This document shows positions 1 to 15,300 of a DNA stretch of 64,000 nucleotides, piece after piece. Positions within the stretch are counted from its first letter, which is position 1, and the number at the start of each line of letters is the position of its first letter. The stretch spans positions 522,480 through 586,479 of the forward strand of contig VZTI01001127.1 in the NCBI GenBank assembly GCA_013397865.1, given 5' to 3'. The stretch is from Struthidea cinerea (lineage: Eukaryota > Chordata > Aves > Passeriformes > Corcoracidae). The notes under the pieces were generated by a model. That model was not told the DNA's origin, did no database searches, and worked only from the letters and a program-made list of their open reading frames with translations. The translations under genes and the position numbers were made by a program.

Positions 1-241
1 GCAGGCACTCCAACCTTGGGCAGACAACATCTCCATCTAGAGGACTTCTGAAGCACAATCACTTCTATTAATTTAGCAAAAAATTCCACTTCGGCCTTTC
101 TTTCACTGGGCACAGGCACATGGCAGGTCAGCTGAACCCAATTCTCTTGCCAACAAGACAATAGCAATGAATCTATGGCATACAAGCAGAGAAACAAACA
201 GCAAGGGGAAAATAAAATACATTTTCATCTGAGAAAATTAC

Positions 242-339
242 CTTGCATAGGGCAGGTGCTGGGGAGTGTCACCAAAGAAGGTTCATAATCTGCAGGAAGG
301 GGCCGTAATGACACAAGTGAATACAAAGAACGGTTTGAC
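242..339 (-). CDS. WDR36: WDR36 exon 18
   Basis: 98 nt, acceptor TTTTTTTCAG, donor GTAATT. It reads SNRSLYSLVSLRPLPADYEP and LVTLPSTCPMQ. It is the leftmost exon in the window and ends in phase 1; the following exon lies off the left edge. Confidence 0.96.
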
Positions 340-3300
340 CTGAAAAAAATAAGACAGGCATTTTAAAAGCCTTCTCCAAATGAAGGGGAACAAGTGGTTC
401 AGACATAATTTATACCGCAGTCTAATACTGCTGCAGCGTGGCAATTCACCAGGCTCTATTCAAGATTAGTTCTCCTCATCTACCAGATAAGCAGGAAATG
501 AAGTGTCGCAATAGACTCACCTGAACATCTGAAATGTAAATGTCATGTTCAAGTATTATTGCCAAGGACATAATAATAGGCTGCAGGACCTCATGTTCTT
601 CTTGAAGTGAAGGGCCCAGAACTGAACACATTATTTTAAGTGTGACCTCACCAGTGCCCAGTACAGGGGCAATAATTGCCCTAGTCCTGCTGGCCAAAAA
701 TATATTTACTTGTGCCAGGTCTCCACCACCCTCACAATCGAGCATTTCTTTCCAATGTGTAATCTAAACCTGTCTTCTTTCAGTTTGAAGCCATTCCCCC
801 TTTTCCTGTCACTCCAGCCCCTTGTCCAAAGTCCCTCCCCAGCTCTCCTGGAGCCCCTTTAGGCACTGGAAGGGGCTCTGAGATCTCCCCAGAGCCTTCT
901 CCAGGCTGAACATTATGCACAACACATTATGCAAACATAAATGATTCATCCTGCTTTCACAGGATTTTAGGATAATAAAATCTTAGCAAATTTTCTTCAG
1001 GTTTGAAACATGCATACAAATAATTCTGGCAAATTTCTTCTTTTGTCAATATAAACAAAGGCTAAGTAAAAACATCTGTTGTTATTCACAAGGAAGCACT
1101 TTTACTTAACCACAGGAAGGCCTAACAGCTGAACACTCCTCAGGCAAAACTACAGCCAACATATATAACCTGAAATAATCTGCCAGCTGAATGGGAAAAA
1201 GAACCAAACCACTTTAACAGTGTGCTGCTTCAGTACTGGACCTGAACAGTCATTTGCTTTAAAGCTTTATCAGGAGGAAACCGAACTAAACCACATTTTA
1301 CCTCTGTGCTCATTTATCGCTAATAAACAGAAATAATCACAATGTTCATACACTGCTCAGAAGTCTCAGACAACACGGTATAGCAGGACAAGAAAAGCGC
1401 TTCAGAAAGAAACACTATTTGAACAAGGACATTTCAAAGCAGGCGGGGAAATGGAGTCTATGAAAAACTTTAGGAATGGCATAACAGGAATTCTTAAGAG
1501 TAAGAAACATTTAGAAAAAAGAGACCATTTAACTATCAGAATAAATATTTAAACTGCGTCAAATTTTTAAATTTCATGACTTATGAATCAGAGCAATACA
1601 GAACACCTGTCTTAATTAGAACCAGAAAACACAAAACACTGGAGATGATACTTCACAGGGCAATTCTCTATTTGCAATACAGGTGACTATAGGAACTCCT
1701 TCCCACCCTAAATTCTGTGTAGAAACAGTTTACATACTCATACTCACCACAAATAAATTCCAAGATCATCCACATGTGCTGAAGCCAGAAAATCTCCTGT
1801 AGGGGACATAGTAAGGCTCACAGCTGCAGAGTCTACCAAAAAACAATCTATGAGGCTATGGAGAAAAAAACACAACAGAGAAATTATCAGCAAGATAAAC
1901 TCGTTTATCTACACATATCTGAATTACAGCTGAATGCAAACAGGCCACTAGAAGCATGGACACAAACCAGGGGAGCAGAAGTATTCAAATAGATCATATA
2001 AATGTAGCAAGTGAACAGCACTGTGCAACAAACCACTTGTCTCTGTGAAATTCTGGATAAAGCTGGCACCTCCTTAGATATCCACACCCTGGGGAATATG
2101 TGACGAACCATTCAACTCCTTGTGCCTAACACAAACCTCCTTAGTGGCCATAAATTCTGTACTTCCAGTCAGCCTCAGTTGCTCAGACTGACAATTCCCT
2201 CTCTCAGCATACTTCATATACACCTGGTTAATACTAGCACCTAATGTTTCTAAAATAAAGTATGAACTATACAATGTGAAGTTTGATTATCTGCAACAGT
2301 TTTGGCATTACCGCATCTTCAGCCTGACAAACCATTCCTTGGTAATTTTTTTCACGATTGCAGAAAACCGAAAAAATACCACATAAAGACAAACTTAAAA
2401 TATTCATTATGTGACTATTTTAACAATGAGACGTTCAAGTTCTGGATGATGCACTCCCTAGCAGACTTCCACTCAAGCCCAGGTTCACAGCATTGCTTGC
2501 CACTTGTTGAAATATAAATTTCAGTTACTTCAAATTTTAAGTAAAAGTTGAATTTGACAACTAGTTCACCAAGAGAAACAAAAAAAAAAACAAATGAAGA
2601 GTGTGAATACTTTGTTCTTGTTTACAGCTCTACAGCCCTGTTCTGGTCACTAATGACAGAAAAAATACTGATGTTAACACAGCAGTTTAAAACGTAAAAT
2701 CTTGTGGGCATGTATTTCCTTAGATACTGAGCACTCCTGTGATGAGCATGAGAGAGCATGCCAAAAATAAAAGCCTTTTTTCCCTCTGCATGCTCTTAGA
2801 CACATGTTGCAAATCTCAGGTAAGAAAAAATCATTCATCACTTTCAGTATAAACACTAAACCCATAAATCCCAAATTTATATCAGATATATTTCGCACAC
2901 AGTGCACAATGTCGAAAAAAATTTACCCTAGATACTTTTTCTTACTTTCAAACCCATCCTTTTATCACAATCTTTATCCGTAGCTGAGAAATTCTGTTCA
3001 ATAAATCAACCACAAAGAACTCCAAAACAAATTTAACAAGAAATTAAGTTTTTCTATGTACTGAACTTAAATTACGATTAAAATTACAGGCTTGGGGGAA
3101 GGTGGGATTAATCTACTACAGGAAATAAGACATGCTTGTAACTTTTACACAAAAAGCTAAATGAATCCTGCCAGGGGGCCGAAGACATCTACCTTTATGC
3201 TTCCTGCCTAACTGCAAAACTGAGACAATGCAAAGTATAAAACTACTAAGCTCACTTTTAACAGGTCTCTTATGCTGTTTTTTCTCAAGTGCTCCATCCA

Positions 3301-6300
3301 AACCATGAACAGCCAGCTTGCACCCTGATTCCTTAATTTGTCTATGCAAGCTGCACAGCAGAAAAAAACATCTGCATAATGGCAGGGTTCCTGCTTATAA
3401 CTTTCTTCACACAAATTGGTATTTTTTTCCCAGATTTCAAAAAGCCCTACATCAAAAACACACACCAGGAAGACTTACATTACATTACATAAGAACAGTT
3501 AAGCACCACTCCCAAGTAAAAACAGAAGTCCAATTAATAGATCAGACCATTTATTAAAGTCAGTTGGTAATTTTCATAAATGTTGGATTCTAGAAACACG
3601 TTTTCCATCTTTTTATAAGAACAATATCAAAGCTGAGGCTCTAGAACACACAGTTCCTGAGAAGTTTCTTCTATTTATGAGCCACAGAGGGAAAGCAAGC
3701 ATCAGGCCTTTTATTTAAAGCTGTTCCTCCTTTTCAACACATTCCTCTGCCTATAGTTACGGGAAAACCTTGCCATTACGTACTGGAAATATAATTTAAC
3801 CTAATTACTTTTAAAACCAGGGTTTGTCATGTACCTGCCTGGATTTCAGCTTGACCTGAATTTCAGAGACAAGAGACAAAACTTTTAATTTTTTTTTACA
3901 TGTAAAGGAGAGCAACCATCAGACTGCTTTTAAAAACATTATGCATAGATTCTTACTGCAAAGTATTATGTTGTTTAAGAAACGAAAAATAGAAGAAACT
4001 GATATTAAGTAATGCTGCAATTTTTTGCAGACATATTACTTTGCAAAGGAAAGAGTGTTAGAAAGAAGAAGACCAGAGTGCTAATTTCCTTCCCGTTTAC
4101 ACTGGAAAGAAGACACTTAATGTCCATCCTGCTCTATTTTAGACTAGAACATAGTCTGTTTTAGACTGTGCAAGAACAGGCCAATTGTTTGTTGAGATGC
4201 AAGGCACTTTTGGTAGTAAACTGAGAACTTTTACAGTATACAAAATTATTTACCAAACCACATTAAGAAAAATAATCAACCCAAATGAAACTTTTCAGTT
4301 CCAGGCACAACCACCAGAGCTGCACACTGCACAGTACTTTAAATTACTGCACAGTACCTTAAATTACCAAAAATAAAATAAAAATCTATCTGATGTGCTG
4401 TTGAAAAAATGCACTGGCAGAATGCAAAGATACTTTTCAGCTTTCTTCTGGGCTCCTGAACTTCTTGTGTGTACTTGCCTACTTCTCAGCCAAACTTTAT
4501 TCTGGGAGAAACTACTCACAGTGGATCACAAGAGAGTATTTTTGGCAGTTCCAAGTACAAACAAATGAAAAATATAACTGATGTAAAGCCATACTGTGTT
4601 GTAAAAATGAATGTTAAGTGAAAACAGGCTTCTCTTTACAAAACCAGCTGGAGTACTGCATCCAACTCTGGGGCCCTCAGCACAAGACACACATGAAGTT
4701 ACAGAAGCTCCAGGAAAATGAGCCAAGACCTGGAACACATTTCCTACGAGAAAAATAACAGAGCTGTGGTGTTCTTCACCCTGGAGAACAGAAGGCTCTG
4801 GGGGAGATAACCTTATGGCCTTTCAATACTTAAAGGGAGATCAGAAAGAAAGATTGAGAGAGACTTTTTAACAGGGCCTATGGTGACAGGACAAGCAGCA
4901 GTAGCTTTGAACTGAAAGGCCGTAGGTTTAGGTCGGACGCAGGGCAGAATTTTTTTACTATGAGCGTGGTGAGGCACTGGAACCGGTCGCATAAACAAGT
5001 AGTGCATGGCCCAGCCCTGGAGGTGTTTGAGGCCAAGCTGGAGCTCTGAGTAACCTGATCTAGTGAGAAAAGTTCCTTTCCACATGCAGACAGTTAGACT
5101 AGATCTCTGCTTCCAACAATTGAGGGAGCTGGGGTTGTTTAGCCTGGAGAAAAGAAGACTCAGAGGTGACCTTATCAGTCTCTACAACTACCTGAAAGGT
5201 GTCAGGTGGGGCTCGGTCTCTCCTCCCAGGAAACACCTGACAGAACAAGAGGACACGGTCTTAAGCTGCACCAAGGGAAATTCAGGTTGGATGTTAGGAA
5301 AAAGTTTTTTACTGAAAGAGTGATAAAGTTCTGGAATTGTCTGCCTGGGGAGCTGGTCTAGTCACCATCCCTGGATGTGATTAAAAAAAGATTGGATGTG
5401 GCGCTCAGTGCCATGGTTTAGCTGAGGTGGTGCTAGGGCATGGGTTGGACTCGGTGATCTTGAAGGTCTCTTCCAACCTGGTGATTCTGTGAGCACAAAC
5501 CACTCTATGATCCTACGAACACCTCAGCGTATCTGACTGCAATTCACCTTAAGCAATCTCTTGCCCTTTAGATTATAGCACTGCTTCCAGCCAAAGAACA
5601 AATTCACACTCATTCACACTACATGGAAGCTCCAGGCGTCATCAACAGATCTTCAGGACAGTGTTATTCTGTAGACCCAGAAGACGACACCCATTGATAG
5701 CACTGGACACAACTAAAATAGTGGGCAGAGTTGCTAGATCATGCGCAAATTTGAATATCACAGCTGGTGACAGATAACCAAGCCAGATGGCTTTCTGCCA
5801 TTTATCAGACAGGGGATTATTTCTTCTGCTCCATGTTTTTAAACTGACTCACCATCCAGAGGGAAGGTCCCAAGTCTTAATGGAACAGTCCATTGATGAA
5901 GTTATCAGCCAACGACCATCAGGACTGAAAGTCTAAAATAAAACAATCAATTTAATGGCACAACCGATAAGCCAACCCCACAGGAGGCCCTGCCAAGATT
6001 AGACTGCTCCCTAAAACCAGGGTGAAATGGTCTGGCCATAAACCAAAACTGACAATACATTACTGGAAGTGAGAAAAGAACAAAACCAGAAGCTTTTTAA
6101 GAACAGATTCAAATATAAAACACAGGACATATCTCACTGTTAGTCAAAGCACTTCGGTCCTCACTTTTACATTGAAGGTGAAAACCTATTCCTAAGCATA
6201 AAGTTGAATAAGTCAAGAAAATACTAATTTAGTAGAATTCATAAATAAATTTGAAGCTAAAAACTATTTTAATGAGCACTACAATGGACTATTACATGAG

Positions 6301-9300
6301 ATGTAAACAACGAAATATCAATGTGCATAATGTCAGATCTGTTTTCAGCTTGCTCATCTTTTCTATTTACACAGCTGAGACTACTGCACAATTTTGCTCC
6401 TCAATATGTTTTTCATTATTCCCAATGCTTTGTTTTGTTTGACCTCCAAATCAGCTTGTTGCCAAGTTACAGTAAAATCACAAAGCACTTTTTTAAATAG
6501 ATGGCAATTTGACCACTTTACATTTTAAAACTAACATGGCTAGAAGTGCTGTGGAGCTGAACTACAGCTTTACTGTTCACAGCTGAACATAATACCCAGT
6601 GATTTAATACACGCAGAGAAAGCCACCATCCGTAAAATCTGTTAGGTAGCTGCGTATGCCACCTGTTACAGAAAATGAGTCAACAATTACCATGTCATTA
6701 ATTCGTCCATGGTGTCCTGAGAATGTCCTGACAATCTTCCTGGTTTCTATATCCAAAACACTAATAGTGAAGTCATCAAAGGCAATTCCCAGAATACCAC
6801 TGCCAAGAAACATCAACACATATGATAGGGAATACTCAAGAGACAAAAAGTAAAAACATCCCAACATTGGTCTAGTTATCTTTTATCCTAAAAATAATCA
6901 GCGATCCATTTCTTCAGTCTAATAAAATCTCTTGTCATTCTGTGTTTACTAGTCAGTTGTATTTCAAAGCATCAGAAATATAAATTCTAACATATTCTAA
7001 TTAAGAATTATTGCCATTCTAGACAAGTAAGTTCATCAGAAAATATGCACATGAAATAACTTCAGTTTCTTACCTGTCTCTGTGAAGCAGAATTCCACTC
7101 GGAGAAGAAGAAAGTTCAGTGGAATAAACCAGATCTTTTGTTTTGAATTTCCAAAATTTAATTAATCCTTCACTACCAGCTGTGATTACCAGCTGGTTCA
7201 ATCCATCCACTGCTACCCCTCTAATGGCCCCTTCATGTGCTGCAAATCAAGAGAAAAGAGAGTATTATTTCAGGATTTAAATTTAGCACAGGAATCAGCT
7301 GAATGACAAATACTATTTGGTTTATCTTTGCCTGACTACAATGAATGAGTAGCAAGCATATGACAATTTGAAAGCCACCTGACAAGATGCTCCAATATTC
7401 TAAGTTTTTTCATCTCTACAGAAACTAAATTGATTTCAAGTAAACACCTAGAATACAACCAAGAAGTGCAATTGAAGCGGAGTGTTAGCTCTTATTTCTG
7501 CTTTCAGTTTGGGGAACTTTTTGTGATTGTGAGATTTGAGGGACTTCTTGAATCACTTAAGGAATGGCTCCAAGAGGCCCAACCACTCCAGAAAAAATTT
7601 ACAGCTTCAGTTCAAGCACAGAGGTTGGGAGCCTTCCTAGGCTACTTCACACTGCCGTGTAAAGACAAGACATAGCTCCTCTGGTTTTGGATCAATTTTA
7701 TTTCTTAATCTACGCCTAGAGCTACTTGCCAGTAAGCAAAATAAGAAAATTCATCCCACTATCAACCAATCATTTTATAAGGAGACCACCTCATATTTGC
7801 TGAGGTAGATGGTTTGTAGAAATCCAGTAAGTCTTAAGGGTTCATCAGGACTCTTTCCTTGTTTCTACAACAAAAAATTCAGATCACAAGTGCCACAAAA
7901 ACATGCATGAGAATACATGATATGAAATAGATATGTATGCAACTATTAAAAGGAAATGTCCTAAATTTGCAGCTGGGTAATTAAAAATAACATCATATGC
8001 AAGGAACTGGACTTGATTAGGACTTCAATTTACCATTCACATGAAACATTCTTTCATTTCTAAGCAGGGAGCACAAAACAGACGGAAAAATTTACCTAAG
8101 AGATAGAACCCTCAAAAACAAGAAGCCAAGTATTGGAAATGTGATTATCTCAAAAAGAGTGGAGGCCAGAGTATCTCATTTTAGTGCTAACCATTTCGGT
8201 AACTGACAATTTTGTGTTAAATAAAACCAAGGATATGCTAACATCAGAGCTGTTAAAACTATCAAGGATCCTTCAAATCAGTTTTCTGACTGCAAGACAG
8301 GACAGTGCAGTGTATCTAGAAAACCTGAAATATACCCCAAATTCAACTCAGAACCTACTTAAAATTTTCAAGACGACAGAACATCAGGGGACTGCTGTTC
8401 TGTTAAGAGTCAGTATTTAGGAAGTTTAGGAGTTCTTACCTTTTTCTTTGCCGTAACGCCCTCTGTGAATGCCAGACTGCATGTTGTACACATCTACCTG
8501 TCCAGCTGACATCCCAATTACAGCAAAGTTACCACACGAGGTAATGTCAACTGCCTTTCAAGGGAATAAAAAAAAAAAAGAGAATCAACAAAACAAAGCA
8601 CCTATGAAAACAATTCTTTAGGTGTCTATCAATCAGTGAAGTTGTTATAAGGTACACAGCATATAGGGGATACAAAACACTAACACGTTCTTTGAGGAAA
8701 CCTGCACAGAACAAATTACATCTCAAGAAAGCAGAAGGAGAAGCTCCTAAAATGAGCAAATAGACAACATGTAATAGATAAGGCAGTACATGGTTATGAA
8801 AGATGATGAAATCCTAGGTTAGTGATATCCACCAGAAGCCATGGGTAATAATATCAGCACTGTAACTTAAAAAATCAAGATATCCACAAATTCAGTCCCT
8901 AAGAGAAAGCGTAAGCGTGGCAGCTACAGGCCTCTTTCAGTGCCCATGTTACCAATACCCTCCCAAATTAGGGCGAGGTCACAGAGTTCGAATAGGAAGA
9001 AACAAAGAAACCATGGTCTAGATGTCTTTGGAACAACCCAAATCTAGTAGTCAAAAGAAAACTGGTTATTTACAATTTAATTTATCTACCACTTAACTAG
9101 TAAGCATAAGGTGAAAAAACCATGTATCACAACACACAGGAGTTGCGTGAATCCCTAGCAAATGAGGTGTGCCACAGCAATTCCTCCTTTAAGAAGCTGA
9201 TAAACCTCAACAAACATTTGTATCTCCGTCACTGCGTTTGACACAATGTCGTTGTGTCCAGCTCAAGTTGCAAAGGAATTTTGAGGTAATATCCTGCTTG

Positions 9301-12300
9301 CAATTTGGAAATACCCTGTCCTGTATAGCCAAAAAAAGCCCAGAGTCTTCAGCAATTTGCATTCTCAGAGCAAGTTAATCATCACAGGCATACAGACAAC
9401 TCTACACCACTGTGACAGAATAAAGAAAAACACCAACCACCTCTCTGAACCAGAAAGTTGAACTGAATGTTTAAGGAAAAAATGCAAATGCAAAATTTTT
9501 CTTAAGACCATAAGCATTACAAACCATCTCCTTGAATACACTGAGCTAGCAGAAATCACTCTGCAAAGCAACTAAGACACATCTAGACAGTGCTTTTTCA
9601 TTCTAAGCATTATCTCTGTACCAACAGAAATCAAAATAGCATACCGTGTGAATCTGAAGAAATCTTAGCCTAAATAAACTTACTGTTGCATATATGTCAA
9701 TAGGTTTGTGTTTGCTAAATTCTTCTGGCCTCAGTTTGTGAGCTCCCATGGAGGTTTTCTGATAGTTCCAGGTTGTACAGGTTATATACCCTTGATGGCA
9801 GGCAATAATACCATCCCAGTCACTCTGATGTGCCACTTCTGCAAGGTAACACAGAGTCCTTTTAGAAACAGTAGTTCTGAAGTCAAACTTAAGGTCTCCT
9901 GATATTTTAAAATACCTTTAGACAGCACAGTTCATATTTAGTGTTCTTGCTGCACAGTCAAAAGGCTACCACTCAGAAAAACCACTGGGCAAAGAGTTGT
10001 GCATATGTAGTGTAACTAAAATGCTAACAACAAAACCACAAGCATTGTTTAGTACGTCATGCTTTGTGTCTTTGCATATTTTAGCCTCTGCAGTTTGAAA
10101 AGCATATTTGAATGTGAATGTTTTAAACTGGCTTAAATGGTTTAGACTGCTCAATCTGTACACATTTCCAGCTGAGTGTCTTTTAACTTTTTCTTCAGCT
10201 GTTGAAGCAGCAGAAGCCACTAGATAACAAAGCCTGGTTTAAGAGCTAAATCTGCTTCACATAGCAAAATACTTTCTTTGCATTTCCAGGAAAATTCTTT
10301 ATCAAACACTCGGTATCGAAACTTTGTAGTCAAATACGATATATGGGGATCTAAATAATGAGCAAGTTTGATTTTTTTCTGGGAATTTAAAAAAATTGAG
10401 AGCCTGAAACTGTAATTTCTAGAACTTCAAACATTAAAACAAGATACAAACTGGTTCACTTAACCAAACAAAGACAATATAGCAAAAAAGAAACAACCCT
10501 AAGTGTATTTCAATAAATGGAGGTCCTATGTATTCAAACATAAGCAGCTTTAATATTAATTTTAAAATTTAATAATTTGAAATATAAATCTTAAAAATAT
10601 ACACACATACTTTCAATAAGTATGTACAGACAGTATGTATCACTCAAGTCAAATAGCTCCACAAAATTGTAAATCCAGATCTTTCAACACAGGAAATAAT
10701 AAATCATCCTCAGAAGAGAAAATAGCTACACTTTTGACCAAAGAGATTTCAAGTCTGAAGAAGAGATCATTAATTTAAAGAAACACATTTTGATGAAGCA
10801 AAGATAATCGTAATTCTGCTTAAAGAAGTTAGTTTCATTATTTGCATACTGAATTACAAATGAACGGATCACTTGAAATTCGACTTTGAAAAGTGGCTCA
10901 AATAAAGGCACTGAGGATTCAAAATCAACTGTAACTGGAACTAAGATTTCCTCAGCTGACAAATGTCTTCATCCTCCACCTAGCTGCTAGTTCTCCAGCC
11001 TGGAATAATATGTACATCAGGAGATTTTGGCTCTCCTGCAGCCAAATTTTCAAGGCAAGAGCCAGACAAGGATGTTTTAATATAAAATGCTCTATCTGAA
11101 ATATAGGAACAGTTTACCAAGTCAAACGCAATTTTAAACTGACACTCAGTAGCTCATGAAAGGCCACAGAACAATCTAATCTTGATATAAAATGAGCTTC
11201 CAAAACAGTAGTGTTTTGAGGGTTAAAAAATTAAATGAATGCATGATGATAATGTATGTACATTTAGACTGTAATCTAAGTCAAAGATCACTTACCTGAA
11301 GCAAAGGCGGTAATCGGTGGTAGTGCCATCGTATCCAGCTTAAGGCCTTTCTTTTTTGATTTCTTTTTGTTAATTGAACCTTAAAAATAGACATTAAGGG
11401 TCTCAGTCTCATAGTTAGAACTGAGAATAATGGTTTAAAAAGGACTGTTAACAAAATGAAAAGCTCCTCTTAAATTTAGAAACATTTCGCTTACATAAAC
11501 ACATCACTGTTTCCTAGGTTTGAAGGCCTAAGAACACGAATAGTTTCTGTCAGAATTCATGCAATGCTGAGCAAACCATCAGCCTTTTACATTCACAGAT
11601 GTGAATTCACCACTAAATCTCTTTGTTCCAGGATCTTGTGCTGAAATCCTGAGGCACAGGCACCCCCATCACAGCTAAAAACATGGTCCTACAGACATGA
11701 CGATATAAAGCAATAAACAGCACCCAGCCCTTTCAGTAACCAAAGAATCTTGAATTTCAGATTTATTCAAATTAATTCTTATGCATCTTTTCAAACAGAT
11801 CCAAATACACGTGTAACACTACAGACAGATACTTAAAACTAAGAATTACTTTAGTCTTTCTGATCCTTGCTGTCCCAAATGAAAGTGTTCCTTAACCAGA
11901 GCATGATGTGCAAGATGTGTTTAAGTCAAACTCTACACTAAATCAAAGGAACTCAAACCAAGAAATATGAATTGGCTAATAATTTAGTCAATTGAACAGA
12001 TGGGAAATAGGGTAAAAAATTGCAATTACATATGCTAAAATGTCAGCTACTGCTTTACACATTTTTAACACAAAAATCATGCCCAGTGTTTCCCACAGTG
12101 AAGTAACATATACTGCCAGGATCAGAAATCACTTTTTTTAAGTACAAACAAGTCTGAGAGTACACTTACAGCAGGAAAGACTGAGTTTGCAGAATAACTC
12201 AGGTGACTAGCTTTTATGGAACAGTTGAAGTGAAAATAAGGCCTGTCTAATATTTACATACTTTTCAGGACTTCTTTTCACCTATGTTTGTATTTTGACT

Positions 12301-15300
12301 GAAATACTTACCACGTCCCAAACTTTTATTGAACTTTTCATGCACTGTTGAAAAAGACTGCAATGTTCCATCTTGACCTATGGAAGTATTAGCACAGAGC
12401 AGTGAAGGGCAAAAAATCAACTTTACTCACAAGCTGTTTGAGCAAGAAAAGTAAAAGATAAGCAATAAGCAACTTCGAACACTATAATAAGGCATATACT
12501 AAAAATTCTGGTACAAGAATAAATACAGATACACTCTAAGTAGCAGAATAAATGGACCCTAATTTTCTGTGGCCTACATCCCATACCTACAACTCGGCCC
12601 CACACACGATCAAAATTACCCTCTTCACAGACATCTTCTCCATGTTCAATTCCTGACCCTGTAATGTCTGTGACATTAATGAAATTTTATGAAGTTAATT
12701 TGAGGAGATGCCTCTTCTAAGGAAACCAGTAGCACTTGAAAGGAAACTCTAATTCATTTCTGCTGCACAAAGTTTTACCACTGTTTCAGAAAGAAGTATA
12801 GAGAGTCAGTCTCTCTACACTGCAGATACGTCAGATCTCAAAGGTTAAGACCCTTTTCATTGTAAAGGCTGCCTCTGTGCCCTCGCCACTGCAAAAGCAA
12901 ATGTGAAGATCTGTTAAGCAACACTTGATTGATACTGTGGTTTGTCTGGTACGAGCTGAAATACTGATAAGTAACTTGTTACATGAATCCAAGTCACTAG
13001 CTGGATGATCAGCAAGAGATTTTAGAGCAGGTAATGTATGTTTTCAAAAGTAGCCCATGCAGACAATTAATTACTGAAGAGCAATTAGAGAGTAGGTGGT
13101 GAGTCTCTATCACCCCATTACTTAAGTGGTCTGGGGTACAATACAGTCTGACCTACACTTCCATTTCCTAAGGAGTCTTTTTAAATATGCCAGTTTCTAA
13201 GGAAGGGTAGTCACTTACGCATTTTTACACTTTTAGATTAATATCTCAGTAAAAAGCAACCTTGAAAATAAATATTACAGATACAAGTAAGCTGTAATAA
13301 ATTACAAAGACAGTGCAAGCCACAAAGCTTGACCAAACCAGTGGAAAAAGTAGTTACTAAAAATTAGTTCCGAAATTCATTATGCTGCTTATTGCACCCC
13401 TGCCACAACCAAATTTCTCTAGTTGTTACAGGTTTCATTCTGACCAGCTGATACTTGCTTAGGAGATAATAAAACCATTTTTATTTATCAAATATATAAA
13501 CACAGATGATCTCCTTCGCTATTCTGCTTTCAAGTACTCTTCAGCTTACTTGATGATACGTTACTCTAGGGAAACACTAGTTTCCTATTAGAGTAGGAAA
13601 ACTCTAGTGAAACACTTTGTTACAGTAAAAAATTACACTGTTTATGTTAACTACTTATTATGTTTCATAAATACATTATACAACACACGAAATATAATCC
13701 AGTGTATTAATAAAGACACTTAGCTCTGCACATTTTCTTTATCACTGCAAGAAATCAAGCTGAAAAAGAATGGGAATTCCTACCTGCACTAAGAATTTGC
13801 TCTCCATTTTGCCCATGGTATCTGATTTTTGTTGGCGGTGCGCTATGTCCCATTCGGCTTCTCAACACGCGACCTGTACCACCAGGTCCATCAAAAATCC
13901 ACACCTGCATCCCAAAACAAGCAGAAAAACCAGGCTGATAAACACTGCATTGCCAAAAATTGCACCTCTCGTCAGTGGAACATGTTTAGCTGGGAGCTGG
14001 TGCAGCCAACATCACACACTGGCTTTCATCCTTAACCCCAAAACTTTGGAAGTTTCCATCACAGCAGCCGACTGTTGCCTGTTCATTCTGCCCCTCCACC
14101 AAAGCCTAGAGGCATCAGAGGACATGCAGCACAAGGGACTTTTATCAACAGCAACTGCTTATGATCCAAAACATCATAAAAATGGATCAAGATTTAAGAG
14201 AGTGTACTGGGATATAAAGTGTGGTTCTGGAAAAGCAGGTCCAAAGCTTTCTTCTTTGAGGCTACTACAAAGCAGTAAATGAAGCAATGACAACAAAGCA
14301 GCAAATCTTTAAACTGCACTCCACTACAGTCCAACTGAGAACCAGCAACTCGAGTTTTGTTGTATTCGTTTCAGAGAGCAGCAGCAATTGCAACGCACCC
14401 GTAGAGCATTATCAGCACCATTAGTAATAAGAAGAGGCTCTCCAGGGACAAATGACATGCCAGCTATTGCTGTGGAATGGGCATCTTGCATCTGACACAT
14501 CAGTTTCTTCTCCTCTAGATCCCACAAAGCAATGTGTCCAACTGGGCTACCAGCTGCCATTACTGGGTGTCCATCTGCTCAAAAAAAAAAAAAGTTAAAA
14601 AGGTTTGCTTATTGACATTCAGCTCATCCCTACTGACTCGTCACATCTGAAAACTGATGCAAGAAAAGTCTACAATCACAAGGAAAAAGCAATCTCAAGC
14701 TGATGGTAGAAATAATATATGGTTTAACAGAAATATTGGAGTATGTCAATCAGAAAAGAAACAAAACTCACCGATAAAAAAACCAGGACATTTTCATATC
14801 AGATAACAATAAAATACCTAAAATCCATCAATCATAGCGAGAAGTTTTGCTTGAAAACACAATAGATATTGACACAAAAAGGCTCTCTTTCTGCTTCTCA
14901 CAAGTCTTCCCCCAATTTTCTCCAGTAGCATTCTTCCTCAACAGGGTCTGCATTTAAACTACATTCCATTAAGATTTGCAAGTCTATTCAAATAGAGATG
15001 AGATTCAGTATCAACAGCTCTGCAGGCAGGATCAACATTAACTACCTTTAGTAATTACAACATGCTTGTTAGATAAGAAAAAGCTGTGAACATAAATAAG
15101 ATTCCCCAGTAACACCCACTCAGTAGTCGCTCAACTATTAACATTCTAACTTTGTCTGGTGGGGCAAAGACACTGCTGAGAAGAAGGTTTGGATACTAAA
15201 GCAAGATGTACTGATTACAGTAACTCTGGCAATTGTATACTCTGTTAGGTCTTGGCACACTGCAAACAAACTTTTCTTTTCAAATATGCTGTATGTCACT

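Larger units (their letters stand above)
340..5852 (-). other. WDR36: WDR36 introns 16 and 17
   Basis: Apart from exon 17 (1748-1855), this is intron. It holds the CR1 pieces at 575-913 and 4640-5500; the rest is AT-rich with no exon, RNA gene or regulatory element I can support. Positions 1-241 are intron 18. Confidence 0.9.

Noticed and set aside
13770..14282. 170-codon plus-strand frame
   Set aside because: It is the antisense of WDR36 exon 9 and its neighbouring intron; no splice sites or homology.
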